Below are positions 1 through 7,769 of a DNA stretch of 64,000 nt, piece after piece. A model generated the notes under the pieces. It saw nothing but the letters and a program-made list of their open reading frames with translations, was not told the DNA's origin and searched no databases. Position 1 is the first letter of the stretch, and the number at the start of each line of letters is the position of its first letter. Source of the DNA: Desulfotignum sp. Lineage in GTDB: Bacteria; Desulfobacterota; Desulfobacteria; Desulfobacterales; Desulfobacteraceae. The DNA lies in the NCBI GenBank assembly GCA_018399285.1, contig JAGYOW010000013.1, positions 16,432 to 80,431 of the forward strand, read 5' to 3'. Made by a program: the position numbers and the translations under genes.

Positions 1-46
1 CCCCGTCAAACAGGGGGCCTCCCAGTATCAGTTTTTTTGAAGTCAT
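1..46 (-). CDS. Start of the gene after phnL, probably phnM (partial, runs off the window)
   Basis: An ATG at 44-46 overlaps the phnL stop codon in the ATGA arrangement used throughout this operon. Only 15 codons are visible (MTSKKLILGGPLFDG), an amidohydrolase-like beta-strand start. In C-P lyase operons the gene after phnL is usually phnM, the diphosphatase that converts alkylphosphonate ribose triphosphate to the 5-phosphate. Function is therefore inferred from position; the visible residues are compatible but not decisive. Confidence 0.5.
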   Translation of the reverse strand, partial: MTSKKLILGGPLFDG

Positions 47-789
47 GACGGCAAAGTCTCCTGACAGGGTTGCGTTGAGAGATCGATCACCTGGTCGGCA
101 AAGGACCGGTGATCCGAAGGATCGTGAAACACCCCGATGACGCAGGTGTTGTTGTTCAGCGCTTCCGTGATGAGCTGGATCACGGTTTCCCGGTTTTTCA
201 GGTCCAGGGACGCGGTGGGTTCATCCAGCAGCAGAATGGGATATGGGGCGATGAATCCCCGGGCCAGGTTGATGCGCTGCTGTTCTCCGCCGGAAAAGGT
301 GGTGGCGGACAAATGCCACATGGTGGACGGAATGTGCAGCCGTTCCAGCAGGGCCCGGCCGGCGTCGGCCGCTTCGTTCTGCGGTACGCCCCGGGCCAGT
401 AGCGGTTCGATGACCGTGTCCAGGGCCGATACCCGGGGCACCACCCGCAGAAACTGGCTCACATACCCGATGGTGTCCCGGCGCAGCGCATAGATCAGGG
501 CCGGGGACGCCCCGGCAATATCCACCTGACGACCCTGATGGGTTATCCATATATGGCCGGATTCGGTTTTGTAGGTGCCGTAAATCATGCGCAGCAAAGT
601 GGATTTGCCCGATCCGGACGGACCGGACAAAATAGCAGCTTTCCTGGGATAAAACCGATGGGAAAAGCCGTTGAACACCGTCATTCTGGTGCCCTGCTGG
701 TGATGAAACACAAAATCCTTTTCAATATTCTCCAGATTCAGGATCCAGGAGGGGGTGTCTGGGGTGTTGGGCATGGGTAGATCTTTCAT
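43..789 (-). CDS. phnL: C-P lyase system ABC-type ATPase PhnL
   Basis: This 248-residue ATPase belongs to the carbon-phosphorus lyase system, which breaks the C-P bond of phosphonates. It has Walker A GPSGSGKST at about 56-64, the ABC signature FSGGEQQR and Walker B LLLDEPTASLD. PhnL is a soluble partner of the PhnGHIJ core; with PhnI, G and H it is needed to attach the phosphonate to ribose triphosphate. It overlaps phnK upstream by four bases (ATGA) and the next gene downstream the same way, so translation is probably coupled. The LolD-like architecture alone would be ambiguous, but length, context and order make PhnL secure. Confidence 0.95.
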   Translation of the reverse strand: MKDLPMPNTPDTPSWILNLENIEKDFVFHHQQGTRMTVFNGFSHRFYPRKAAILSGPSGSGKSTLLRMIYGTYKTESGHIWITHQGRQVDIAGASPALIYALRRDTIGYVSQFLRVVPRVSALDTVIEPLLARGVPQNEAADAGRALLERLHIPSTMWHLSATTFSGGEQQRINLARGFIAPYPILLLDEPTASLDLKNRETVIQLITEALNNNTCVIGVFHDPSDHRSFADQVIDLSTQPCQETLPS

Positions 790-1577
790 GGTTTGAGTAC
801 GGAAGATACCAGCAGCTGGGTATAGGGCTTTCGGGGATCATCCAGGATCTGGTCGCTGAGCCCGGATTCCACGATTTCCCCCTGCTTCATCACATACAGC
901 CGGTGACACAGCAGCCGGGCCACGGCCAGGTCATGGGTGACCAGGATCATGGACAGGTTCAGGCTGAACACCAGTTTGCGCAATACATCGATCAGCCGGG
1001 CCTGGACCGATACATCCAGCCCGGAAGTGGGCTCGTCCATGAGCAGGATTTCAGGGGCGGTCACCAGGTTGGCCGCGATCTGGAGCCGCTGCTGCATGCC
1101 CCCGGAAAACGTGGACGGCAGATCATCGATTCGCCCGGGATCGATCTCCACTTTGTCCAGCCACATCAATGCCGCTTCCCGGATCTTTCCATAATGACGG
1201 GTGCCGGCGGCCATGAGTTTTTCCCCGATGTTGCCCCCTGCACTGATGTGCATTTTCAGTCCCTGGGACGCGTGCTGGGTCACATACCCGGTCCTTGTCC
1301 GGATGATCCGGCGCATCCGGGCTTCATCGCACCGGCACAGGTCCTCCATGCCGTCAGGGGTTCTGAACCAGACCGATCCGTTGGACGGCCGGATTCGGCC
1401 GGCAATGCAGTTGAGGAGCGTGGATTTGCCTGACCCGGATTCCCCTACCACGCCGATCACCTCTCCGGGGCAGACCTCGAAACTGATATCATGGCATCCC
1501 ATATGCCGGCCGAAAAATTTGCACAGGTGTGCCACTTTCAGCAGGGGCGGGGGATTGAGGTCGGCTACAGGTGTCAT
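786..1577 (-). CDS. phnK: C-P lyase system ABC-type ATPase PhnK
   Basis: A 263-residue ABC ATPase with Walker A GESGSGKST near residue 47, signature FSGGMQQR and Walker B LLMDEPTSGLD. In the E. coli enzyme PhnK docks on PhnJ of the PhnGHIJ complex; its ATPase activity is needed for phosphonate use in vivo. Oligopeptide-transporter ATPases (OppD/DppD) look similar, but the partners here are C-P lyase subunits and no permease is adjacent. It overlaps phnJ by four bases upstream and phnL by four bases downstream. Confidence 0.95.
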   Translation of the reverse strand: MTPVADLNPPPLLKVAHLCKFFGRHMGCHDISFEVCPGEVIGVVGESGSGKSTLLNCIAGRIRPSNGSVWFRTPDGMEDLCRCDEARMRRIIRTRTGYVTQHASQGLKMHISAGGNIGEKLMAAGTRHYGKIREAALMWLDKVEIDPGRIDDLPSTFSGGMQQRLQIAANLVTAPEILLMDEPTSGLDVSVQARLIDVLRKLVFSLNLSMILVTHDLAVARLLCHRLYVMKQGEIVESGLSDQILDDPRKPYTQLLVSSVLKP

Positions 1578-2413
1578 GGCTGGGAACTCCCGGCGTTTTT
1601 CCGGCAGAATTCCGTGTCTGAACAGATCAACACCCGGGTGCCGTTGTCATCCGTGATGATTTCATCCAGAAAGCTTTGGGTGGACCCGCAGACGGCACAG
1701 GCCCCTTCCCAGTGTTCCAGTTCAAAAGGATAGTCCTCAAAATCCAGGCTCACCACGTCGGTGTAAGGGGGGATGGCATAGATGCGCTTTTCCCGGCCCG
1801 CGCCGAACAGAAGAACGGCCGGGGACCGGTGCAGTTTGGGGTTGTCGTACTTGGGAATGGGAGAAGGACTCATCAGGTACCTGTGGTGGACCCGCACCGG
1901 GTAGTCAAATGCCGTGGCAATGCGGCCGAACCGGGCGATATCTTCATACAGTTTGACATGCATGCTGCCGTATTCCTCATATCCATGCATCTTCAGGGTC
2001 TGGGGCCGTTTGGGTTCGATGAACTGCAGCGGCTCGGGGATGGGGACCTGAAACACCAGGATCTGTCCTTTTTTCAGCGGGGTTTCCGGTATCCGGTGCC
2101 GGGTCTGGATAAGGGTGGCGGTTTCCGTGTCTTCCGTGATGGCGATCCCCGCAGTTTTCTGAAAGAAATGTTTGATGCTGATGGCGTTGACCGTGTCATC
2201 GGATCCCTGGTCGATCACTTTGAGTTGGTCGTCCGGACCGATCACCGACGCGGTGAGCTGGATCCCGCCCGTGCCCCATCCATAGGGCAAAGGCATCTCC
2301 CGGCCCCCGAACGGCACCTGGAACCCGGGGATGGCCAGGGCCTTCAAGATGGCGCGGCGGATCATTTTTTTGGACTGTTCATCCAGGTAGGCGAAATTGT
2401 AGGATACGGTCAT
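1574..2413 (-). CDS. phnJ: C-P lyase catalytic subunit PhnJ (radical SAM)
   Basis: PhnJ cleaves the C-P bond of alpha-D-ribose 1-methylphosphonate 5-phosphate by radical chemistry, releasing methane or another alkane. The 279 residues end in the unusual PhnJ cluster motif CX2CX21CX5C, here Cys239, Cys242, Cys264 and Cys270, with exact family spacing. The glycine that carries the radical in E. coli (Gly32, in the context AIPG) is conserved as Gly30. The block YGWGTGGIQLTASVIG around residue 44 is nearly invariant in the family. All key residues are intact, so the enzyme should be active. It sits between phnI and phnK with ATGA overlaps on both sides. Confidence 0.97.
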   Translation of the reverse strand: MTVSYNFAYLDEQSKKMIRRAILKALAIPGFQVPFGGREMPLPYGWGTGGIQLTASVIGPDDQLKVIDQGSDDTVNAISIKHFFQKTAGIAITEDTETATLIQTRHRIPETPLKKGQILVFQVPIPEPLQFIEPKRPQTLKMHGYEEYGSMHVKLYEDIARFGRIATAFDYPVRVHHRYLMSPSPIPKYDNPKLHRSPAVLLFGAGREKRIYAIPPYTDVVSLDFEDYPFELEHWEGACAVCGSTQSFLDEIITDDNGTRVLICSDTEFCRKNAGSSQP

Positions 2414-3528
2414 CCGTCCTCTCCTTTTGTCGGTGCCTGGTCGTTGCCGCGGCTGCGGATAAATACCAGTTCCGACTGAAAATCCACGTAATGGGGCAGT
2501 TTGAGGTGCTGGACAAACCCGGAGGATTCCACGCTGTCGCAGTGGGACAGGATAAATTCAGGATCCTGGGCCGGGTATGCCGCTTTGTCCGTGTCGGCAT
2601 CCGCGTTTTTGTCCGTGTCGGAAAGCGAGCGGTCCAGCAGGGACATGGACATGGCTTTGCGCTCATTCTGGCCGAACACCAGGCCGTACCCGGTGTCAAA
2701 TCCGGCGGCCCTGCCGTGGGCATCATCCTGGCGGCTGACCATGACACATTCCGTGAGCCGGATCCGGCCGATGCGGATCTCGAATCCCAGTTCCGGCGGG
2801 GTGAAACAGACCGTGGCAACGCCCACCTTCAGTTCTCCTAAAAACGGGTGCCGGTCCAGGCCAAACCCCCGCTGCAGCGAATAAGCCGAACCCAGAAGGA
2901 ACCCCTCGTCCCCCCGGGCCAGGGCCTGGAGCCGAAGCGTTCTGGACACGGGAAAGGTCAGGGGCTGACGGGTCAGGTCTTCTTCGGTTTCCCGGCCGGG
3001 TTCCGGGGAAAGGGCGGACGGGGCATCGGAAATCAGTCCCTGTTTTATCAGGAGATCCATGACCCGGGGCAGTTTGTCCGGCAAAGAGGGCATGGGTTGA
3101 TCAGGCCCGGTTCCATTCTCATCAGGGGCCGGGCCGGTTTCAATGAGCCGGTGGGTGTAGTCGTAGGTGGGGCCTAAAATCTGGCCGCCCGGAATGTCTT
3201 TGTAAATGCCGGAGACCCGGCGGAAAGCGGTCATTTCCGTGGTGTCCACCGGCCGGCTGGTGCCGAATCGTTTCAGGGTGGTGCGGAAGGCCCGCACCAG
3301 GAAAACGGCTTCGGTCAGATCCCCCTGGGCCTGCTGGATGGCCTTGGCCGCTGCAGTTTCATCATACAAAGACCCTTCCGCCATGACCCGGTCCAGTCCC
3401 AGTCCCAGCTGATGTTTGATCTGATCCGGTGAAATTTCGGGCACCCGGGTGTCCCCCCGGCGTTTTTTCGTCACCAGCCGCTGGGAGTGCTTGACGGCTT
3501 TTTCGCCGCCTTTGACTGCCACATACAT
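2410..3528 (-). CDS. phnI: C-P lyase core subunit PhnI
   Basis: PhnI (372 residues, normal length) is the nucleosidase-like subunit that, with PhnG, PhnH and PhnL, transfers the phosphonate to the C1 of ribose triphosphate from ATP. The N-terminus MYVAVKGGEKAV is typical of the family. The C-terminus is acidic, with a short D/T/A-rich stretch near residue 310 that differs from the conserved body. It overlaps phnH by a single base (TGATG) upstream and phnJ by four bases downstream. Confidence 0.95.
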   Translation of the reverse strand: MYVAVKGGEKAVKHSQRLVTKKRRGDTRVPEISPDQIKHQLGLGLDRVMAEGSLYDETAAAKAIQQAQGDLTEAVFLVRAFRTTLKRFGTSRPVDTTEMTAFRRVSGIYKDIPGGQILGPTYDYTHRLIETGPAPDENGTGPDQPMPSLPDKLPRVMDLLIKQGLISDAPSALSPEPGRETEEDLTRQPLTFPVSRTLRLQALARGDEGFLLGSAYSLQRGFGLDRHPFLGELKVGVATVCFTPPELGFEIRIGRIRLTECVMVSRQDDAHGRAAGFDTGYGLVFGQNERKAMSMSLLDRSLSDTDKNADADTDKAAYPAQDPEFILSHCDSVESSGFVQHLKLPHYVDFQSELVFIRSRGNDQAPTKGEDG

Positions 3529-4115
3529 CAGGAAATCTCCGTTTGCGTGGTTCTGGGCAGGGCGCAGAACCGGTCTTTGTGGACAAACAGCATGTCAATG
3601 CCTGTGGGGCCGGCCTGGTTGATCCGGGTCCGGTGTTCCCAGAAATCCGGGGCAATGCCCGTGAAAGTCAGGCCGGTCTGACTCGGGATGCCGGGGCCGG
3701 TGAGCCGCAAATGATTCCCTTCCGCCATGCCGTGCGTCTGGATCACCAGGGTGGTGGACCGGTCCGGAGAGATCACCGTGCCCGGGTTGAACCGGTTCAG
3801 GTCAATGGCAGGGGAGGTGTCCGTGATCAGGGCAAATGCGGCGTCAAACGGATCAAAGGTAACGGGCGCACCCGTGTGAAATTTCAGCCATTGGACTTCG
3901 GAAGAATCCGGTGCCAGATCGGTCCAGAAAGGGGTTTCAAAATCCATGAGCGTAAGCAGCAGTGCCCCGGTGCCAGGGTGGATCCGGTCCGGGCAGGCCA
4001 GGGTGATGCCCGTGCCGGTGATGTTGCCGGGATACGCCATGGCATCGAGCAGGTGCCGGAACACGGCCTGGCTGTCAAACACTTCGGAATCAAATCCTTT
4101 CATCAGCGGGGTCAT
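3528..4115 (-). CDS. phnH: C-P lyase subunit PhnH
   Basis: A 195-residue PhnH. It starts MTPLMKGFDSEVFDSQAVFRH and contains the family block around DAMAYPG. PhnH is a PLP-transferase-fold protein without PLP, part of the PhnGHIJ core complex. The ATG at 4113-4115 lies five bases after the phnG stop codon, and its own stop overlaps the phnI start by one base, in keeping with an operon. Confidence 0.93.
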   Translation of the reverse strand: MTPLMKGFDSEVFDSQAVFRHLLDAMAYPGNITGTGITLACPDRIHPGTGALLLTLMDFETPFWTDLAPDSSEVQWLKFHTGAPVTFDPFDAAFALITDTSPAIDLNRFNPGTVISPDRSTTLVIQTHGMAEGNHLRLTGPGIPSQTGLTFTGIAPDFWEHRTRINQAGPTGIDMLFVHKDRFCALPRTTQTEIS

Positions 4116-4120
4116 GGCTG

Positions 4121-4561
4121 TTATTCTCCGCGGGTCAGGGTGAAAAATTCAACCGTGGTGTCTGCCACGTCTCTGGCCAGGGCCTGGCGCCGCTGATCTT
4201 CTTTGGTTTCCAAATTCCGGATCAGGGTGGTCATCAGGGGATCATGAAATGCCGGGATCTGGAGCAGGGCATCAAACAGGGCCGCCAGGCGCGCATGATC
4301 GTGATCACTGCCCGGGACCATGGCATAGCCCTGGATCCGGTCCATGACCTGGACCATGCACCGGGTGACGGTCATCTCTCCGATGCAGAAAGCGGTGCCG
4401 GTCCCGTCCGCCTTGCCCTGAACCATGACCATCCCGGTTTCAGGTTTGATCAGGAAGGTACTGCCAACGGGTTGTTCCAGGCCTTCAAATGCTTTTTGGA
4501 GGTCCTGCACCTCTGCTTCCGCCAGCAGCTGCATCCAATGTTGTCTGGTAGTTTGTGTCAT
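4121..4561 (-). CDS. phnG: C-P lyase subunit PhnG
   Basis: The first gene of the C-P lyase operon; 146 residues, normal length. The N-terminal pattern RQHWMQLLAEAE and the central FLIKPETGMVMVQGKADGTG stretch, followed by FCIGEMTVTRC, are typical PhnG features. PhnG is part of the PhnGHIJ core and is needed for the nucleosidase/phosphonylation step. No phnCDE importer and no phnF regulator is seen in this window, so phosphonate uptake must be encoded elsewhere or beyond the left edge. Confidence 0.94.
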   Translation of the reverse strand: MTQTTRQHWMQLLAEAEVQDLQKAFEGLEQPVGSTFLIKPETGMVMVQGKADGTGTAFCIGEMTVTRCMVQVMDRIQGYAMVPGSDHDHARLAALFDALLQIPAFHDPLMTTLIRNLETKEDQRRQALARDVADTTVEFFTLTRGE

Positions 4562-4574
4562 GGAAAGCGATTTT

Positions 4575-4588
4575 ACCCGGTTTCGGGT
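4575..4588. promoter_or_regulatory. Short inverted repeat just upstream of phnG
   Basis: ACCCG-GTTT-CGGGT forms a perfect 5-bp inverted repeat whose near edge is 14 bases before the phnG ATG. It overlaps the place where a Shine-Dalgarno sequence would lie; no good purine-rich site is otherwise visible. It could be an operator or a small hairpin limiting phnG translation. No Pho box was recognised in the 93-bp gap 4562-4654. Confidence 0.35.
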
Positions 4589-4654
4589 GAGAAATTGATT
4601 ACCGGTTTGTTAAACTAAAGTTAGAATCAACATGATGTTGCTTCCCTGTGCCGG

Positions 4655-6112
4655 TTATTCCTCTATATGGCAGGCCCGGCCCTTGAGATTGAAAAAGAAT
4701 TTCAGCCCCTTTTTGATGGTGGGGGAGAAGATCTTGGGGGACAGAAACGTGCCGGCCACCCGTTTGTTGATCTCTCCAAGGGTGGGATAAGGGTGGATGG
4801 CACCGGCCAGGGTGGACAGTTTCACATTGCCGTTGAACGCGGCCACCCATTCACTGATCAGATTCCCGGCTCCCGGTCCCAGGATCTGGACCCCGATGGG
4901 TTTTTCCTTTTCATTCAGCAGCAGTTTGATTTTGCCTTCGGTTTCCCCTTCAGACAGAGCCCGGTCGTTGTCTTTAAACGTTTCAGTGTAAACGGCATAA
5001 TCGATGCCTGCTTTTTTTGCCATGGTTTCATTCATACCGATGCTGGCCAGTTCCGGGTCCGTGTAGGTCACCCAGGGCAGCCAGGTGTAGTTGACTTTTC
5101 TGGGAAGGCGGAACACGGCATTGGCAATGACAATACCCCCTTCATACCCGGCGGCATGGGTGAACTGGAACCCGCCGTTCACATCCCCGGCCGCATAGAT
5201 ATGGTTGTGCCGGGTCCGCAGCCGGTTGTCCACGGGAATACCGGTCCGTTCCACCAGGATTTCGATACCTTCCAGGCCCAGGCCGTCGGTGTTCGGGGAC
5301 CGGCCCATGGCCACCAGCAGCGCGTCGGCTGCCACCTGCTTCTGTTTGCCCGTGTTGTCGGTGATGGTCACTCTGGCCTGTCCGTTGTGCTGTTCCACCT
5401 GCTCGATAGATGCCTCCAGAACAAATCGAACCCCTTCATTTTCCATGATCTGCATGACCGTGTCCGCCATGTCTTTGTCCTCTTTGCCCAGTATCTGCGG
5501 AGCCCGGTCAATGATCGTCACCCGGGTGCCCAGCCGGTTGAAGGCCTGGGCCATCTCGATGCCGATGGGACCGGCCCCCAGCATGATCATGGATCCGGGC
5601 AGCGTATCCATGTAAAAGACTTCCCGGTTGGTCAGGTGCGGGGTGTCCGCCAGACCCGGGATGGGAGGCACCACGGGAGAGGATCCCGTGGCGATTACCC
5701 ATTTGGCCGCGGAGATGGAGGTGCCATTGATCTGTACCGCATGTTCATCCATAAACCGGGGCCGGCCGAACACCACTTTGGCACCCAGGGAACAGAACCG
5801 CTCTTCGGAATCGTGCTTCTGGATCGTGTCCACCACAGACCGGATCCGGTCCGCCACCTGTCTGAAATCCACGGGCGGCACCGCCACTTCCGGCAGCCCG
5901 AATGCGGATGAGTGCTTCATCTGGTGATAGACATGGGCGGTTTTGATCAGGGTCTTGCTGGGAACACATCCATAATGGAGGCAGTCCCCGCCCAGTCTGT
6001 CTTCCAGTTCGATCAACACCACTTTGGCCCCCAGCTGGGCCGCCCCGGAGGCAGTGGTCAGACCGGCTGCGCCGCCGCCGATAATGCCGATATCATAATC
6101 ATACTGGCTCAT
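4655..6112 (-). CDS. Dihydrolipoamide dehydrogenase / mercuric-reductase-like flavoprotein
   Basis: A 485-residue class I pyridine-nucleotide disulfide oxidoreductase. It has the N-terminal FAD site GIIGGGAAGLTTASGAAQLGA, the redox-active disulfide in GGDCLHYGCVPSK (CX4C, about residues 43-48), an NAD(P)-binding GAGPIGIEMAQAF segment and a C-terminal dimerisation domain with GPGAGNLISE and the H-P pair (IHPYPT). There is no N-terminal heavy-metal domain and no C-terminal Cys pair of MerA, so mercury reduction is unlikely. It overlaps the TVP38 membrane gene by 14 bases. Such flavoproteins are repeatedly seen beside TVP38-type proteins; the substrate is unknown. Confidence 0.85.
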   Translation of the reverse strand: MSQYDYDIGIIGGGAAGLTTASGAAQLGAKVVLIELEDRLGGDCLHYGCVPSKTLIKTAHVYHQMKHSSAFGLPEVAVPPVDFRQVADRIRSVVDTIQKHDSEERFCSLGAKVVFGRPRFMDEHAVQINGTSISAAKWVIATGSSPVVPPIPGLADTPHLTNREVFYMDTLPGSMIMLGAGPIGIEMAQAFNRLGTRVTIIDRAPQILGKEDKDMADTVMQIMENEGVRFVLEASIEQVEQHNGQARVTITDNTGKQKQVAADALLVAMGRSPNTDGLGLEGIEILVERTGIPVDNRLRTRHNHIYAAGDVNGGFQFTHAAGYEGGIVIANAVFRLPRKVNYTWLPWVTYTDPELASIGMNETMAKKAGIDYAVYTETFKDNDRALSEGETEGKIKLLLNEKEKPIGVQILGPGAGNLISEWVAAFNGNVKLSTLAGAIHPYPTLGEINKRVAGTFLSPKIFSPTIKKGLKFFFNLKGRACHIEE

Positions 6113-6809
6113 GATGTGTTCCTTTCCTTTTTTGATTGATAAGTGCCACCCCTTTTTTGGTCAGGAGCGGAAAAATGCCCAGCAGGGCAAAGGACAGAAG
6201 CAGTCCCGGTGATAAAATGCCTTTGAGCGAATCGATCTGTGCCAGCTGAGTGCCGGCGTTGACATACACCAGGGTGCCCGGCAGCATTCCCACCTGACTG
6301 ACCAGGTAAAACCGGATGGTGCGGATGGGGGTGAGGCCCATCACCAGGTTGATGATGAAAAAGGGAAACACCGGCACCAGCCGCAGGGTGAACAGGTAAA
6401 ACGTCCCGTCTCTTTCAATGCCCTGGTTGATGGCGCGCAGCTTGTCTTTAAACCGGTCCTGGACCCAGTTTTTCAACAGAAACCGGGAGACCAGGAATGC
6501 CAGGGTGGCGCCGATGGTGCTGGCAAAGGAGATCACCACGGTGCCGGTCACAAGGCCGAACAGAGCTCCTCCGGCCAGAGTCATGACTGCCGCACCCGGC
6601 AGAGACAGGGCCGTGACCCCGATATAAACGAGCATATAGGTGGCGATGGCCCACAGCGTGTGTCGGGTGTAGATATCCACCAGCCATTCCTGACGGGATT
6701 TCAGATATGCCAGGGACAGGTACTGTCCCAGGTCAAACACGAAAAAAAGCACCACCAGACCGATGATCGCTCCCGCCACTATCCATTTGATTATGGGTGT
6801 TTTTATCAT
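6099..6809 (-). CDS. TVP38/TMEM64 (DedA-like) membrane protein
   Basis: A 236-residue polytopic membrane protein. The central block with GGALFGLVTGTVVISFASTIG and the downstream RLVPVFPFFIINLVMG motif are diagnostic of the TVP38/TMEM64 (VTT domain) family, which is related to DedA lipid scramblases. About six hydrophobic segments are visible, with a positively charged C-terminus. It is the promoter-proximal gene of a two-gene unit with the flavoprotein at 4655. The family may move lipids or affect membrane energetics; the exact role here is unknown. Confidence 0.85.
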   Translation of the reverse strand: MIKTPIIKWIVAGAIIGLVVLFFVFDLGQYLSLAYLKSRQEWLVDIYTRHTLWAIATYMLVYIGVTALSLPGAAVMTLAGGALFGLVTGTVVISFASTIGATLAFLVSRFLLKNWVQDRFKDKLRAINQGIERDGTFYLFTLRLVPVFPFFIINLVMGLTPIRTIRFYLVSQVGMLPGTLVYVNAGTQLAQIDSLKGILSPGLLLSFALLGIFPLLTKKGVALINQKRKGTHHEPV

Positions 6810-6927
6810 GGCCCCTCTCCTTTTGTCATCAGGTTGTCTGTTTCAGCGTCTGTCTGCTGTCCATGTGCTTGCCTGATTGGTCGTGTCAGACGGCAATGCC
6901 TTACAGAACAGATGATCAGAAGAGCAG

Positions 6928-7005
6928 TCAGGTGTCAAACTTGGGGCAGGGCAGATCTGCCAGATGAGAACGCATGGGTTCGGGCAGGATATTCAATCGG
7001 GCCAT
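6928..7005 (-). pseudogene. 25-codon remnant resembling the start of a glycine/betaine reductase selenoprotein-B-like gene
   Basis: A short minus-strand ORF, ATG at 7003-7005, preceded at ideal distance by a full AAGGAGG ribosome binding site (7013-7020). It encodes MARLNILPEPMRSHLADLPC followed by PKFDT and then TGA. From memory, this opening resembles the N-terminus of proteins of the glycine/sarcosine/betaine reductase selenoprotein B family, where PCP-FDT is followed by a conserved TPWV segment absent here. Translation after the TGA runs quickly into more stops in this frame. I read it as a truncated relic; a genuine 25-residue peptide is the alternative. Confidence 0.35.
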
Positions 7006-7126
7006 GTCTTTATCCTCCTTGGTTATTTTGCTTAATCTTGTTATACAATAATATTCAATTGATAAAACGCAATCCATTATTTTATAACCATTCAGAACAT
7101 AACCCCCATATTCAAGAATGGAAACA

Positions 7127-7285
7127 ATGACTGTCCCGGCTGTCCATCAATCCAGTTCTCCTGATACATGGGTGGATACCTATGGAGATTATCTGTATGG
7201 ATTCGCCTTTTACCGGGTCCAGTCCGCGCCATTCTGTCCGGTATCGAGATTGAGAATCTCCGACAAGTCGGTCGGGTCTTTCTAA
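7127..7285 (+). pseudogene. Remnant of an ECF sigma factor N-terminus
   Basis: A 52-codon plus-strand ORF. Residues 11-31 (SPDTWVDTYGDYLYGFAFYR) match the typical start of region 2 of ECF-type sigma-70 factors, where a W-x-D-x-(Y/H)-GD-YLY-x(3)-R pattern is usual. The rest of region 2 and all of region 4 are missing; after residue 33 the sequence is unlike the family. No good ribosome binding site precedes the ATG. This is a truncated relic rather than a functional gene. Confidence 0.4.
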
Positions 7286-7368
7286 TCAACAAACCGACCC
7301 TGTGCCTGCCCTGCCAGGTATGATTTCAACAGTTGATGCAACCGGTCAAAGACCTGTTCCTGTTCCAT
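7282..7368 (-). other. Unrecognised 28-codon ORF with a good ribosome binding site
   Basis: Minus-strand ORF beginning MEQEQVFDRLHQLLKSYLAG and ending at TAG (7282-7284). An AGGAG sequence lies about nine bases upstream of the ATG. Its end overlaps the end of the opposing sigma-factor remnant. The sequence looks like the amphipathic start of a larger protein, but I cannot name a family. Probably another truncated relic in this decayed region. Confidence 0.25.
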
Positions 7369-7397
7369 TTGTCCTGCTCCTTTTTGTCGAATCGGTT

Positions 7398-7570
7398 TTA
7401 CTTTCCGTTCAGGGACCAGTCATAGTCCAGATACCGGATGTTGAGACCGTCTCCTGCTGCCGCTGGACGCACAATTGACGGCAAAATGGACCCGATATCC
7501 TTCTTGAACCCCTGGTAGTCCACCACCCCATCCCGGACATGCCGGTCCAGCAAGGGAGCAGAACTTACAT
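7398..7570 (-). pseudogene. DUF547-family gene remnant with the middle deleted
   Basis: A minus-strand open frame reading LLDRHVRDGVVDYQGFKKD, which matches the start of the DUF547 domain, joined after about 25 residues to IRYLDYDWSLNGK and a stop, which matches the domain's usual C-terminal end (Y-x-x-YDWSLN). The roughly 200 residues normally between the two blocks are gone. No start codon with a ribosome binding site is visible upstream. Both gene ends surviving with the middle lost points to a single internal deletion. Confidence 0.5.
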
Positions 7571-7769
7571 ACCTTTTCCTGGATGGGAAAAATAAAACAA
7601 CCGTCTTCGTGGGGCCGGATACATCACAAGACTCCTTGGCGACTGATCAGGATTTTCAGGTGCAGCGGGAAAAACCTGTTCTTCCTGAACGCTTGATTTT
7701 GGCGTGACCGGACTTATATTTCTTTCGATAATTAAATAAAAACAACACCGATTTTTCACGAGGAGATTT

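Larger units (their letters stand above)
6810..7769. other. 960-bp region without an intact gene
   Basis: Between the TVP38 gene and htpX there is no full-length coding sequence on either strand. What it holds are the remnants listed separately (6928-7005, 7127-7285, 7282-7368, 7398-7570), AT-rich spacer around 7020-7100, and the presumed promoters of the TVP38 gene (left edge) and htpX (right edge). Longer open frames here (for example 6660-7130 and 7565-7891) are not supported by composition or recognisable family motifs. Confidence 0.6.

Noticed and set aside
6928..6930. Selenocysteine read-through of the TGA ending the 25-codon ORF
   Set aside because: More stops follow within a few codons and no selenocysteine-insertion hairpin or downstream family homology in frame is visible.
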